Assembly: GCA_036365455.1 (NCBI GenBank)
Contig: JAWQUS010000003.1
Coordinates: 2,500,001 to 2,564,000 of the forward strand
Source: Macrosoma leucophasiata
Taxonomy: Eukaryota; Arthropoda; Insecta; Lepidoptera; Hedylidae
Direction: 5' to 3'
Length of the DNA stretch: 64,000 nt
A model generated the notes under the pieces. It saw nothing but the letters and a program-made list of their open reading frames with translations, was not told where the DNA came from and made no database searches. A program made the translations under genes and the position numbers. Positions 1 through 10,205 of the stretch are shown one piece after another; the stretch's first letter is position 1, and every line of letters starts with the position of its first letter.

Positions 1-90
1 TTCGCCCGCCTCCACATGCTCACGGTGATCAACGACACCCTCAAGACGTGCCTCAGTATATTAAATATTAAAAGTGTTACGCAAATGTAA
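1..90 (+). CDS. Possible 3' end of an upstream gene (C-terminal tail)
   Basis: Frame 1 is open from the first base to a TAA at 88-90. The first ~54 bases are GC-rich with C/G-ending codons (reading FARLHMLTVINDTLKTCLS), unlike the AT-rich DNA that follows. That contrast is what a coding exon running into intron or 3' UTR looks like in this genome. I do not recognise the family. The stretch could be a terminal exon, or an exon of a gene on either strand cut by the window edge. No strong GT donor is visible where composition changes, which slightly favours a terminal exon. The call rests on composition alone. Confidence 0.3.
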   Translation, partial: FARLHMLTVINDTLKTCLSILNIKSVTQM

Positions 91-204
91 ATTTACTCTA
101 TTATTTATAATTCAACCCTATACTTAACCCCACTGGATGAATTGACATAAAAATGCATAGGTACACATTTCAGAAAATTATGTCATTAGAAAACTATGTC
201 TGAA

Positions 205-300
205 ATTAATTTAAAATCAAAATCAAAAAGTTTATTCATTATTTGGGATAACAAGAATTGCTTATGTTAAGTTACGAAATAAATTACTAGTTTAAACTAT
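205..300. repeat. Possible LINE-tail-like repeat
   Basis: The motif AAATCAAAATCAAAAAGTTT followed by TATTCAT resembles A-rich 3' tails of insect LINEs. No coding part is attached. It is a weak call. Confidence 0.25.
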
Positions 301-352
301 GGTGAGTAACAATAGACACACCATGATACGTCAGTCTACAAGTTACAAAAAC

Positions 353-616
353 ATATATATATATCAAAATCTATTGCTGTTCGTTAGTCTCGCTAAAACT
401 CGAGAACGGCTTTACCGATTTGCCAAATTTTGGTTTTGAATGATTTCCGGAAGTCCAGGGAAAGTTCAAAAGGATAAATAAAAAAAACAAAGGAAAATAA
501 ATAAAAAAAATTGTAAAAACCATAATTTTATTTTTTCATACAAATAGTCCGTATCTATAAAACCTTTGACACATTATTTCATTGTGAGGCAATACGAAGT
601 TTGCCGGGTCAGCTAG
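353..616 (+). mobile_element. Helitron-like non-autonomous element, family H1
   Basis: It starts in a TA-rich run, carries the block GTTCGTTAGTCTCGCTAAAA, and ends GCCGGGTCAGCTAGT. A CTAGT end preceded by a short GC-rich hairpin is the typical 3' end of lepidopteran non-autonomous Helitrons (Lep1-like). A second copy at about 19308-19800 is split by a SINE. There is no coding capacity. Confidence 0.5.
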
Positions 617-850
617 TTGATAATAAAGCAATATATATCAGTAGAATGTCTGATGAATGATGTAGCTACATACAATACATGTTTACTTATTATGAAAAAA
701 AAAACAGTAAGTACATAATAATGTCAAAATGTTGACTGGTATGTCGTAAAAATATACCTACCTGTTTTGGGTAAGTATTTGATAATATTTATTCGAATAT
801 ATCGAAATATTATATCGAAGTACCTCTTCAGATTTTTGTTTCAATATAAC

Positions 851-1160
851 TTTTTTTTTTATGTCATTAAGTTGACAGACAAGCAGACGGGCCACCTGAT
901 GGTAAGTGGTCAAGCGCTGCCAACCCTGAAGGACTCTTTTGACGCCATTTTTGAAGAACCCCATATTGTAGCACCGAGGGAACACCTCAGAGGGAAGTTC
1001 GTTCCACAATTTACACGTTCTGGGCAGAAACGAACGAGAAAACCGCACCGTTGAGCACTGCCAGGTGTCCAGTCGGTGAGGGTGAAACTTCTCTCTTCGG
1101 CGGGTAGTACGGTGTAGAAAAAGAGACGGTGGTACCATGTCGAACAGTTCGACAGAGCAC
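851..1160 (-). pseudogene. R1/Jockey-like LINE ORF2 C-terminus and 3' end, 5'-truncated
   Basis: Read on the minus strand, the frame gives RTCKLWNELPSEVFPRCYN then MGFFKNGVKRVLQGWQR. This is the usual C-terminal tail (LWNxLP...FK..V...L) of insect LINE ORF2 proteins. A T run at 851-860 on the plus strand marks the poly(A) end. Endonuclease and reverse-transcriptase domains are missing, so this is a dead 5'-truncated copy. The same tail recurs on the plus strand at 62815-62990. Confidence 0.7.
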
Positions 1161-2261
1161 TCACCAACTATATAAAATGTCTTATTTCAAGTGAATATAG
1201 GTAAGTGCAAGATCTCTCGCCCCTGGATGGTAACTGGATATGGGAGTCACGCAGGGCTTAATAAAATTGTTAGACCATTTAACTTTTTGGTGTGACTATA
1301 AATCACTTGCCAATCGATGTCGATGTTTCTTTTTTTAATTATTGAATTGTTCATATTTAGAAACACACATTTAGCGATGTTTTTCATTAAAGTTAAGGAA
1401 TTTACAATAACATGTTTTAAACATGCAACGCAACAGGGTCAGTCAATCGGATTTTTAAATCTAATTTAATTTCTTTAACATAAAGAAATTCTACAAGGTT
1501 ATTAAATTATACTTGTTAAATTGTATGTGTATACATACGTAAAAATTGTGATCACGTAAATGAGAACACTTCAGTAGCAAGGCAAAACCGCCTCGGTAAA
1601 ATCTATACCTACTGGCGTACGAGTTAGGAAGACAATTCAGACAAGATCTAAGATATCTTATCTACGTAAGACAAAAAAAAATACGTGTTGCAGCCCTGGA
1701 CACATTTAAAGGTCACATCACATTATGACGTGACGTGTGCATGAAAAAAAGTACGATTTTTCTTAATATTAAATACCAACGAAATCTTTCCTCAATTTCA
1801 TAGAGATGAATCCACACAAAGATTTTAATATTAATTAAAAAATCCCGAAAAGAGATTTGTACCATTACGGAAAATGGAAAATTCACTGGATAAGTATGGA
1901 CACCTGATAACCTTAGGCCAATTTGTTTCTCATGAAACTATCAATTGTTATTATTTATAACTCTTAACATAGGAATATACCTATCTAACATTTTGCTGTC
2001 GTCGATGTGTAAGCAGCTTAATAGATTAGGCGATAAGGACTACAAAAACAAAAATGAATGTCGCTCAGTGTGACATTGAACATACAGACCAATTATAGTA
2101 AAAGAGCAATAAAACAAGTTATGGGATTCACACCTCAATAGCCCCATGCAATCCGTAGAGCATGGGCACCTATACAAGAAAAACAAGTTACTTGATATCG
2201 CGAGCGCGAGCCTATCGTGCAGTGCATAGAAAAAAAATGTTTTGTTTCCAAACACAAAGTT

Positions 2262-2267
2262 CACGTG
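2262..2267. promoter_or_regulatory. E-box CACGTG upstream of the MXD start
   Basis: A perfect CACGTG lies about 250 bp upstream of the ATG at 2518. CACGTG is the site bound by MYC/MAX and MXD/MAX dimers, so feedback on the gene is possible. One hexamer alone is weak evidence. Confidence 0.4.
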
Positions 2268-2304
2268 ATTGACCCAAGTATTTTATTGTGGGCATTACTC
2301 CGTA

Positions 2305-2517
2305 GCGATTGGTCCGCCGAGTAGTGCACGAGCGTCGTCGACAAATCACGAACCGGCGAATGCGGCCCCGAGTCGGCAGGTCGGCAGTGTGTTTTTGACA
2401 TCGGCGAATGCACTCGTGAACGGCGGAGCGGTGCGAGACACTTTTATTTATAGTTTTTAATCGAATAAAGTCGCGTTGCGTTCGTGAATACGTGTGTGTT
2501 ATCGTGATACGACAAAT
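2305..2517 (+). promoter_or_regulatory. Probable promoter and 5' UTR of the MXD gene
   Basis: From about 2300 the sequence becomes GC- and CpG-rich against an AT-rich surround. An inverted CCAAT box (GCGATTGGTCC) lies near 2307-2317. No clear TATA box is placed at a usual distance, so dispersed initiation is likely. The transcription start cannot be fixed from sequence. Confidence 0.45.
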
Positions 2518-2916
2518 ATGAGTATTGCCGACCTGATCCAGGCCGCTGAATACCTCGAGAGGCGGGATAGAGGTGAATGGGTTTTCTTTGTTTGAAATTG
2601 TCACTCGGATGCACCGTTCGCACGTCGACTCAACATGGCTCCCGTCTATTTTTGCGTGGCCATAATCAGCTGATTCTGACGGCTTTGCAGTTTTCTTTGT
2701 TGCAGAGTCGGAACACGGCTACGCATCGAGTTTTCCGTGCGAGAGTCGTGCGGGTGCTAGGCGGCCGAAGACGAAAAAATCGCAGGGCAGTAGGTGAGTT
2801 AGTGAAGTGCCGAAATAGAGTGTCGATAGTGCCAGTGTTGTGTTTACAGACTACAGTGCGTTACAAATATTGTTTTTCTTTTGCAGGACCACTCACAACG
2901 AGTTGGAAAAGAACAG
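2518..2916 (+). CDS. Mxd: MAX dimerization protein (MXD/Mad/Mxi1 type), first three coding exons
   Basis: MXD proteins pair with MAX, bind E-boxes and recruit SIN3-HDAC to repress MYC/MAX targets in the nucleus. Exon 1 (2518-2572) encodes MSIADLIQAAEYLERRDR, a SIN3-interaction helix. It ends at donor AG|GTGAAT in phase 1. Exon 2 (2706-2793, acceptor TTGTTGCAG) restores a Glu codon and continues SEHGYASSFP, the conserved family segment, then a Lys/Arg-rich stretch ending KTKKSQGS, with donor AG|GTGAGT in phase 2. Exon 3 (2887-2916, acceptor TTTTGCAG, donor AG|GTTAGT) is only 30 bp and adds RTTHNELEKNR, the start of the bHLH basic region. The introns are 133 and 93 bp. The HLH and leucine zipper are not in view. 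EHGYAS and THNELEKNR favour MXD/MXI1 over MNT. Frame and splice phases agree at both junctions. Confidence 0.88.
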
Positions 2917-4583
2917 GTTAGTGTTTCGTTGCCGGTCGCGTGGCGCGGTGACCTTGGCATGCTAGGAGTTGTGCTGTGACTGTGACTGATGGATGACGTT
3001 ACAAAACACTAACCTATTTGGCAGAGTGCGCGTCTTACGTCACAGTTCGCGTAATTATCACATAATTAATAACGTAACTTCATATAGTCCTAGGTAACCC
3101 GGCCACTGTGACACGAGACACGCCGTACGTACTCTATGATTTATGAATGCCGTGTAATTAAACTGATATAAGGCTGTGTTATAGCGCCCCTATGTTTGAA
3201 AAAACCGGTGTACTTATTAGTTTTGTGTGAAGGTACCTTAGTTGGGGGTTAATTTGTTACTTAACGTCAATAATGTTCGTAAAAAATCATGGAAACTACA
3301 CTACATACCTACCTACTTACCTATTTTTACACAAAAGAATATATCGTCTTAAGTATTTTTTTAAAATGCCTACTTCGAGATATTAAACAAATAAAGTTAC
3401 TTATCTAGAAGGTTCACAAGCTTAATTAGCGCTCCTCGCTCTCAGCCTATCCCATAAGTGACTTGTCTTCATTATACTTATGAAAGATATCTACGTAGGT
3501 GTGTACCTACAATTTCAAAAAGTACACGCCTCTATTTGAATCGAGAAGCTAGGCAGTAATGCTACCAATTGAATTTACAACCCCAAGGTCGTCTACTAGA
3601 GGGCACCTAGTGCCATTAAAACCGTAGATATGTAAAAGTGTAAATAAATAATATTAAATCAATGATTGGCCATTTTACCTGAAGATATTTAGCGTAGGTA
3701 TCTATTTAATTTAATAACCTAATATTTAACGCACATTTATACATATAAAATTTATAAAGGATATCTCCCCTATATAGGTATTAAATTTTTTTTTTAATTA
3801 TTTTTCTCCATTGAATAGTGATTCATAATTCATATAGGTAGCGCCCTTAACTGTAGTGCTGGTAATGAGTAACAAACCTATTAACCGACACGGAATTATT
3901 CTATTTTTGTAATTTGACTACTTACGGCGTTTTTGTAAAAATGGGCGTGTGTAGGTCCCTTAAATAATGGTGCGTTGACATTTTTGACAAAATGTGACAA
4001 ATTTATTATTGCATTAATCTAACATTTTATTATTTTCTAGCCATTTTAAATTGAATTAGATCTAAAAAATACCAATTCAAGAGAAATGTAAAAAATAACG
4101 TGATTATGATCAAGTTTTAATGAAAATTACCTACCTACCTAAAGACCTACCTTTTAGATAAGTGATATCTATTTAGTAATTAATTTATAAATTTATGGCT
4201 TTTTTATTGTTTGGTGAATTTTCTCGTATTTTTTTATCACTTAAAAATAGAAAAATAAAAACAAAATTCTTTTTGAAAATCAAATGCATAGGTACCTACT
4301 TACCTATTTATGTACTAATAGATGCTTAAGTAAAGAATGTTATTTTTTGTAATATAAAATTTGAAATGTATTTTTTTTATTAATTAAAGCAATCGTTGTA
4401 AAGAAACATGAAATTTCAATTCACTTAGGCAAGTAGTCATTAAAAATATGTAGGTATTTACTTATGTAGGTATATCGCATTAATCTCATTGGTGTAGTTA
4501 TTTATAAACATATTTATTATCGTTGCAACTATATTGCAGTTGCACACGGAAAAAAATACGGTCATGTGAAATACAATACAATA
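2917..4583 (+). other. Start of MXD intron 3; no other feature recognised
   Basis: The first ~200 bases stay CpG-rich, then the sequence becomes AT-rich with scattered TACCTACCT-type runs. No exon, transposon end or RNA gene was recognised. Confidence 0.4.
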
Positions 4584-4803
4584 TTTTTTTCATGTAATGA
4601 AAGTGGCAAACAAGCCTGCAGTTCACATTGATGTTAAGTGATGACTACAGCCTATAGACACACTAAGACCAGAGGTCAAAATTCAGATGCGCGACCACCT
4701 GACCGGAACACGATAGAGCTGAACACTATCGTTTATCGGCAAGTATAGGTAATGCGGTGGTGCCTACGCCCGCGAGCTCCGTCACTGAAGCTCAACCACC
4801 AGT
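4584..4803 (-). mobile_element. SINE-A copy with internal deletion
   Basis: SINE-A is my name for a ~290-bp family that starts CTGGTGGTAGAGCTCC and ends GCCACTTCCATTACAT plus poly(A). In this copy the T run is at the left, so it lies on the minus strand. About 80 bp of the middle are missing, with the CAGATGCG block joining directly to the ACCTGACCGG block. Confidence 0.75.
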
Positions 4804-4952
4804 AAAAAAAACCTATATCATGAGAAAAAAAAACATATATATTAACAGTTCCAATTAACATCAATTATATCTATTAATTTTTAAGTCTCATTGTAAAAGA
4901 ACTTATATGTTTGTATGAGATTAAATAAAGATCCTACTGACACTACACATTG

Positions 4953-5010
4953 ATAAACCTATCAATGTGAACTGCATGCTTGTTTGCTACTTTAAATACA
5001 TAAAAAAAAT
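4953..5010 (+). mobile_element. SINE-A 3' fragment
   Basis: Only the last ~50 bp of SINE-A (ATCAATGTGAACTGCATGCT onward) and its A run remain. Confidence 0.6.
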
Positions 5011-5430
5011 ACTTTCCTGAAAACGCATTCAGCATTGAGCAACATTAAAGCTCAAAATACGTGGTTCCGTTACACATCCAAAATTAAAAATAATCGCCGG
5101 TGCCGTTTTAAAAAAAGAATATTCATTTTCTTATTTGTTGATTCCCAAAATTAAAATACGTTTTTGGTCAACCAGATTGTGTGGATACCGTGGACTGGCA
5201 ATAGTGCAATGACCCTTGCTTATCATGTGGCGTATTGTTTATAATCATGTAGACGTGTGTTCAGTCCACTATTGTAATAAAATAAAATGAAAGATGGTAA
5301 AATTATGGTTACTACCTAAATCTTTTTGTGAGGAAGATCGGTGTTACTATTAACAAAAAACATGTTTATAATTTTATTGCCTCATTTTACTTACAATTGA
5401 CTCAACGTGAAAAGGTATTATAAACAGACT

Positions 5431-6121
5431 AGCGGCTCGCCCCGGCTTCGCACGGGTGCAATAAATGTAATATACTTACCTAGTCTATGTCACTCAGTGA
5501 AGATGCAACTTTCTAATGGCCTTATTACACGGCACGGTATTCAGGGTACGATAGCAAGAGTCAGTGTAGTGTAATAATATTTAGGGAGTTAGGGCCCTAA
5601 TTAGGGCGACCGGAGCGGCCCGGCCAGCCTAACGCCTTAACTACACACAGTACAAATGTGAACAGTATGGAAACTACGTATAAAACGTTCAAAACGGCAC
5701 ACTCACACAAACATGCGCATCGACGCTCGAGTAGCGAGTGACTCGCAGCTGCAGCACTGCGAGAACCGCTTAGGGGACTCGTTGATGCGCATGTTTGTGT
5801 GATTGCGCCGTTTCAACGTTTTGTACGTTGTTATATATTGTTCATATTTGTACTATGACTGAGTTAGGTCCCTGTCGACCGGATAGTGTAATAAGCGGTA
5901 ACCCGGCGCGAGGCCACGCCCATTCAGGGTTCGGCAGAAAGGACCCTGAATACCGTGTCGTGTAATAGCCTTTTAAGCCTGAAAGAGTTTTTGAACTTAG
6001 TCCAGTAGTTTTTGTAAAAACGTCAAAAATATACGTACCTACATACAAAAACCCAAGGAATAGATTTGTCTATTCCGTGCAAAAACCCAGTAATGTTTCC
6101 TCCTTATAATATTAGTATAGA
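5431..6121 (-). mobile_element. Helitron-like element split by a MITE
   Basis: The left edge, ACTAGCGGCTCGCCCCGGCT, is the reverse complement of a Helitron-type GC hairpin plus CTAGT end. The far side ends in TATAATATTAGTATAGATA, typical of the 5' side in these families. The MITE at 5518-5972 interrupts it. Confidence 0.5.
5518..5972. mobile_element. Foldback MITE, family M1
   Basis: Terminal inverted repeats of about 28 bp read roughly GGCTATTACACGACACGGTA then TTCAGGGT. The interior has a second inverted pair around ACAAACATGCGCAT. Related copies are at 38800-39205 and 52940-53371. There is no coding frame. Confidence 0.7.
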
Positions 6122-6248
6122 TACCTACCTATAAACGTGTGGTATCTATACCTATTAGGTATATCCATCTGATCCTTCCTCTATATTTACATTAAAAGGT
6201 TTTCAAAATTACAAATTTAGGCTAATCCTTTTTTTAAAATTATGAATT

Positions 6249-6470
6249 ACTAGTTGTTGCCCGCGGCTCCGCTTGCGTGTAGGTCGTTTTTCGCATAACC
6301 TGTGGAAACATAATAATATGAAATCATCCCATGGCATCCCATAGGAACATTTTTTCGGGATAAAAACTCCAAATCCCATGTTTTAATCCAAGTTAGGTAC
6401 CCTCTATGTGTGTGCCAAATTTCATGATAATCGGTTCAGCAGTTTTTGCGTGAAGGAGTAAAAAACAACA
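6249..6470 (-). mobile_element. Helitron-like 3' end fragment
   Basis: ACTAGTTGTTGCCCGCGGCT is the reverse-complement form of the CTAGT end with a GC hairpin. It is followed by TTCATGATAATCGGTTCAGC, a block common in these elements. The other end is not clear. Confidence 0.45.
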
Positions 6471-6726
6471 GATATCAAATAATTAATATTTTAATAAACT
6501 GATAAGAATGATCAATTGTAATCTACAATGACAAAATGTGACATGTTTTATATTTACGAATAAATTAGTATTTGAGTAAACAAACATACAAACTTTTGCA
6601 TTTATAATATTAATAATTATCTAATAATATGATTAAATCACAAAACATCGATAATTTATATAATTAATCAGAAGGTAAAAGTGAAGATGAATAAGTAATA
6701 GATATAATCTGTCAAGGGTTATGATG

Positions 6727-6924
6727 TCAGACATTGGCGGAAGTTCTCTTTAAAAAAAACTCAATAGCAGTAAAACAGGCAAAGCAACGTCCAGCGAGAC
6801 CAGGACAACGTCGGCTGAGTCCTGTTATAAATAATAACATACCGTCTAAACATGTTCCCCATAAAATATTATAATAATATTCAAACAGCATCATAATTTG
6901 GAAGATAAAATCCAATGACAACAC
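6727..6924. other. No recognisable feature
   Basis: There is a short open frame on the minus strand without recognisable motifs. It lies in AT-rich repeat-like DNA and I treat it as chance. Confidence 0.3.
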
Positions 6925-7164
6925 TCACACCTCAATAAATTATGGCGTACAATAAAACATCGTTAAAAAAGTTATTTCTAATACAACACATTCGGTTTCC
7001 ACACGAAATCGAATAAAATTGGATAATGACAGGCCTATTCTAGCTAATTATACGGGAATCGAACCCAGGAACTATCGGAGATAACGGTATGATATTCTTT
7101 ATCTCTGGTTCTATTGGGTTTTTGCTATTTTCTTCAAGTTTCCCCAGTACCTCGGACTTTGGTA

Positions 7165-7312
7165 ATCTCGTAAATCTATCTGTCACCAAATGGTAGTGAT
7201 CAGCACTATCGTGTTCCGGTTAGGTGGTAATGTATGGCTCCGTAATAACTATCTTTCGGCAACACAACTTAGGCCTCAGAGGGTAACGCATCTGCATTTC
7301 AATTTGACGTCC
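7165..7312 (+). mobile_element. Old SINE-A-related fragment
   Basis: It contains ATGGTAGTGATCAGCACTAT then CGTGTTCCGG and a later GTAACGCATCTGCATTT, in SINE-A order but diverged. Both ends are missing. Confidence 0.55.
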
Positions 7313-7324
7313 TGGGAGCCGACC

Positions 7325-7480
7325 TCCTAACTAATGCTTTCATTTAGCTTACGATTATGACAACATCATATCAGTTTCGTACAACCTAACTTTTTCCTGG
7401 AAGTGTTTTCATCCGCAGGTATATACTTCAGAGCAAAATGTTTTAATAGGCGGTACGAAACGGACAAGATAACGTCCTAA
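7325..7480. mobile_element. Foldback MITE, family M2, copy 1
   Basis: It is a ~155-bp near-palindrome. ATCAGTTTCGTACAACCTAA on the left pairs with AGGCGGTACGAAACGGACAA on the right. Other copies are at 8135-8292, 8455-8620 and 59752-59905. Confidence 0.6.
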
Positions 7481-7483
7481 CTA

Positions 7484-8126
7484 TACCCGGACTTTTAATT
7501 CGATTCCCAATTTGACATTAGCTACTGTCACTTCCTAAAGTAATAATACCACATTTAACATAATAGTGATGGACCCAACAATCGATATGAAATCGCGATT
7601 TTATGTTGATGTAATTATAATATTGGTGTGCCAGTTTTAAGATTTATTGATCGTTTTTATTGAAAAAAAAATACATTATTAATCACAATAATTCTTTATT
7701 TATTAGTAACCATTGCAATATTATATTAAAAGTTAATGTTTTTAAAAAACAAAACTTATAATAAAAGAGCCCAGCTTTTTTTAACTTAAGGTGTATTTAT
7801 TTGTTTCGGTTTGCCATCAAAATGAATCCTCAGCCAAGTACATCACAAAAAGACGTAAACACATTGTCCCCAACGAAAAAAAAACGTTTACGAAAAGTTT
7901 TGACTGTTACTGAATAAGTAATGATCCGCAACGCCTATAAGTACCTGAAAAACGAAACTACTGCGCTAAAATAGTAGTGGTTTAGATAATACTATAAACA
8001 AATTGAATCGATTCGGCAATACTTCATTTTCGTATCGATTAATTTCGCAACGTCACTATTTAGCAGTTGTCCTTACGTTGCAACACTGAAAATGTCAAAC
8101 CAGGAATCGAATTAAAATTCCGGGTA
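7484..8126 (+). mobile_element. Mariner/Tc-like element with a decayed transposase start
   Basis: Inverted ends of about 38 bp (TACCCGGA, then TTTTAATTCGATTCC, then TTTGACATT) are flanked by TA on both sides (7482-7483 and 8127-8128), as expected for Tc1/mariner targets. Inside, at 7821-7986, a frame starts MNPQPSTSQKDVNTLSPTKK, runs into a basic stretch, and stops early. Reading past that TAA continues VMIRNAYKYLKNE, like the N-terminal DNA-binding part of an insect transposase. The catalytic domain is absent. Confidence 0.5.
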
Positions 8127-8134
8127 TAGTGCTT

Positions 8135-8292
8135 TCGTTTAGCTTTCGATTACGACATCATCTTGTCAGTTTCGTCCCGCGTAACTTTTTCCTGGTAGTG
8201 TTTTCGTCCGCAGGTATATTATTTTAAGGGCAATATGTTTTAATAAGCGGTTCGAAATTGACAAGATAACGCCCTAAACGAAAGCATTTCAT
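8135..8292. mobile_element. Foldback MITE M2, copy 2
   Basis: It carries the same inverted arms as copy 1, with GTCAGTTTCG near the left and CGGTTCGAAATTGACAAGAT at the right. It lies directly right of the mariner-like element, so the two M2 copies flank that element. Confidence 0.55.
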
Positions 8293-8454
8293 AGTATGTT
8301 CTTAGGTTTTCGCGAGCTACACTCATTGAAATAAAACTTGTTCTCGCGTTTCGGTCGCTCTATAGTTGTTCGATTTTAAATAATCATTTTAGTTTAATAT
8401 ACGCGAGATAAATCCGAAAACTAGTTTTATTTCATTGAAAGCATTTGAGTTAGG
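8293..8454. mobile_element. Fragment of foldback family M3
   Basis: The motif TTTTCGCGAGCTACACTCAT and the inverted TATACGCGAGATAAATCCG recur near 17860 and 43600-43690. The ends are uncertain. Confidence 0.4.
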
Positions 8455-8620
8455 CTGTAACTCAAATGCTTTCGTGATGATTCCATTATAACGCCATCCT
8501 GTCAGTTTCGTACCGCCTAATTTTTGTCTGGAAGTGTATTCCTCCGCAGGTTCATACTTCAGAGCAAAATGTTTTAATAGGCGGTACGAAACTGACAAGA
8601 TAACGCCTTAAACCTAAGAT
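8455..8620. mobile_element. Foldback MITE M2, copy 3
   Basis: The arms GTCAGTTTCGTACCGCCTAA and TAGGCGGTACGAAACTGAC are near-perfect inverted repeats around a ~60-bp centre. Confidence 0.6.
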
Positions 8621-8844
8621 TAGAGTTACACGGTCGGCCCCCAGATTTTGTGTAGATGTCTATAGACTGCAGTATTCACTTACGATTAAATGAGACCCAA
8701 TAATATATGAAGTTGTTCCCACTTAATGTACAGTTCGTAAAATAATTGTTTAAACTATTCTGAACAATTTCCCACTATGAATTTTAGTTAATGTTGTGTA
8801 GTTTTTTGGTCTATAAATAATTAAGTTTACACAAAATGTTAATA

Positions 8845-9378
8845 ACCGACTTAGAAACCTTCTGCCCATTGAAATCAAGATTCGTCTTGTTCAGGCCCTC
8901 ATTCTCCCCATTATTGATTATGCTGATGTGTGTTATGTGGATCTGAAAGATTTTTTTCTTAATAAGCTGGATAGACTTGTTAATAACACAATTCGTTTTA
9001 TCTTTTGTCTTCGCAAATTTGATCACGTATCGTATTACCGATCGAAACTGAATTGGCTCCCCATTCGACAGCGAAGACAAACTAGAATTCTTACCCAATT
9101 ATATTCTATTCTTTCCGACCCAACTACTCCTTCATATTTAAAAAGTAAATTTCAGTATCTCTTAAGACTCTCACTCCTTACAATTACGTTCTAACAATTC
9201 TAATGTCGTTTCTATACCTTTTCACCGTACCAGCTCTGTATCCAGCTCTTTTCTACTTCAAGCCACACGTCTGTGGAATGCTCTCCCGGAAGAATTACGA
9301 AGACTCACCGCAAAAATCGCCTTTAAAAAAGGGGTCAAGGCTCATTATGCGGCATATGCTTCTCAAAGTCATCATTAG
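8845..9378 (+). pseudogene. CR1/Jockey-like LINE ORF2 C-terminal remnant
   Basis: The frame reads IRLVQALILPIIDYADVCYV, the region after the reverse-transcriptase palm in CR1/Jockey LINEs. It continues with LNWLPIRQRR and stops near 9194. A shifted frame then gives SIPFHRTSSVSSSF, TRLWNALPEELRRL and FKKGVKAHYAAYASQSHH, ending at a TAG at 9376-9378. One frameshift near 9190 and 5' truncation make it a pseudogene. The palm motif (YADD) is upstream of the retained part. Confidence 0.75.
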
Positions 9379-9690
9379 ATTCGTATGTGTATATATAATA
9401 TCTATATATGTATATTAATATATGTTATTGTATAAATATGGTATACTATATTTATCTTAAAGTATAATATTGTATGTAAGTAAAAAAATAGATTGTATGT
9501 ATGTGATATTCTATTATTAGATTAGATTTACCTATTATATAATATCTTTATTCGTTACACCGCCTACTATTTTCTCTATACTACCAATGGTTGACTGGTA
9601 GAGAATGCTTTTAGCATTAAGTCCGCCATTTGTTACATCATTTGTTAATTATTTTGTAACAATAAAGAATAAATAAATAAATATAAATAA
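9379..9690 (+). mobile_element. 3' UTR and AATAA-repeat tail of the same LINE
   Basis: The block TTGACTGGTAGAGAATGCTT then TTAGCATTAAGTCCGCC is followed by AATAAAGAATAAATAAATAA. Minus-strand copies of the block occur near 24960-25050, 31000-31095 and 51930-52020. Confidence 0.65.
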
Positions 9691-9914
9691 TACAAAAATA
9701 TGGCGATGGCAATTGACAATTATTTTGACGAGTTTGTCATCTCAGGTCACTAGGTTTCTGAGTGTACAAATTGCCATAATCAGTAAAAAAGAACTCGATA
9801 AAACAATTTCATCTTTGTTTTAATCAAATTAACTTTACTTTTCCTTAAATCTTCGAAATGTTAGTTTTCTTTTGATGTACCTACTGTATATCCACTGGGA
9901 ACACCATTTTACAA

Positions 9915-10205
9915 CTCCTTTATTTATTTATTTATTTTTTTTTTATTCTCCATTTAAAGAGCTTGGTCAAAGACCATGACGCTCTATACGTTCACATGAA
10001 TTACATTCTTCATTTAAAAAAAAATAATTAAACAACATTAGCTCATTGACAATTGATATAGTTGCAACAGTATTCTGGCGTCATCCGTAGTAGGATCTGC
10101 CAGGACACTGTTGCAATGTCCTATTTCTAATGAAGCCCTACGATGAGCCTCACCTCGAACACATTCAACCAAAATATGGTATACGTCTTCCACTTACAAC
10201 TCCTT
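9915..10205 (-). pseudogene. LINE ORF2 C-terminal tail and 3' UTR, 5'-truncated
   Basis: The minus-strand frame from about 10200 to a stop at 10038-10040 reads VEDVYHILVECVRGEAHRRA and ends ILLQLYQLSMS. The EDVYHILxEC pattern resembles the Cys/His tail of R1/Jockey LINE proteins. An A-rich tail (TTTATTTATT on the plus strand) ends the element near 9920. Confidence 0.6.

Noticed and set aside
2212..2604. 130-residue minus-strand frame across the MXD promoter and exon 1
   Set aside because: Opposite strand of a CpG-rich promoter and a well-supported exon; no motif.
2518..2916. Calling the gene MNT rather than MXD
   Set aside because: EHGYAS next to the SIN3 helix and THNELEKNR in the basic region fit MXD/MXI1 better, though a full protein would settle it.
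2577..2921. 114-residue plus-strand frame over MXD exons 2 and 3
   Set aside because: It uses a different frame and ignores clear splice sites; the spliced frame gives recognised MXD motifs.
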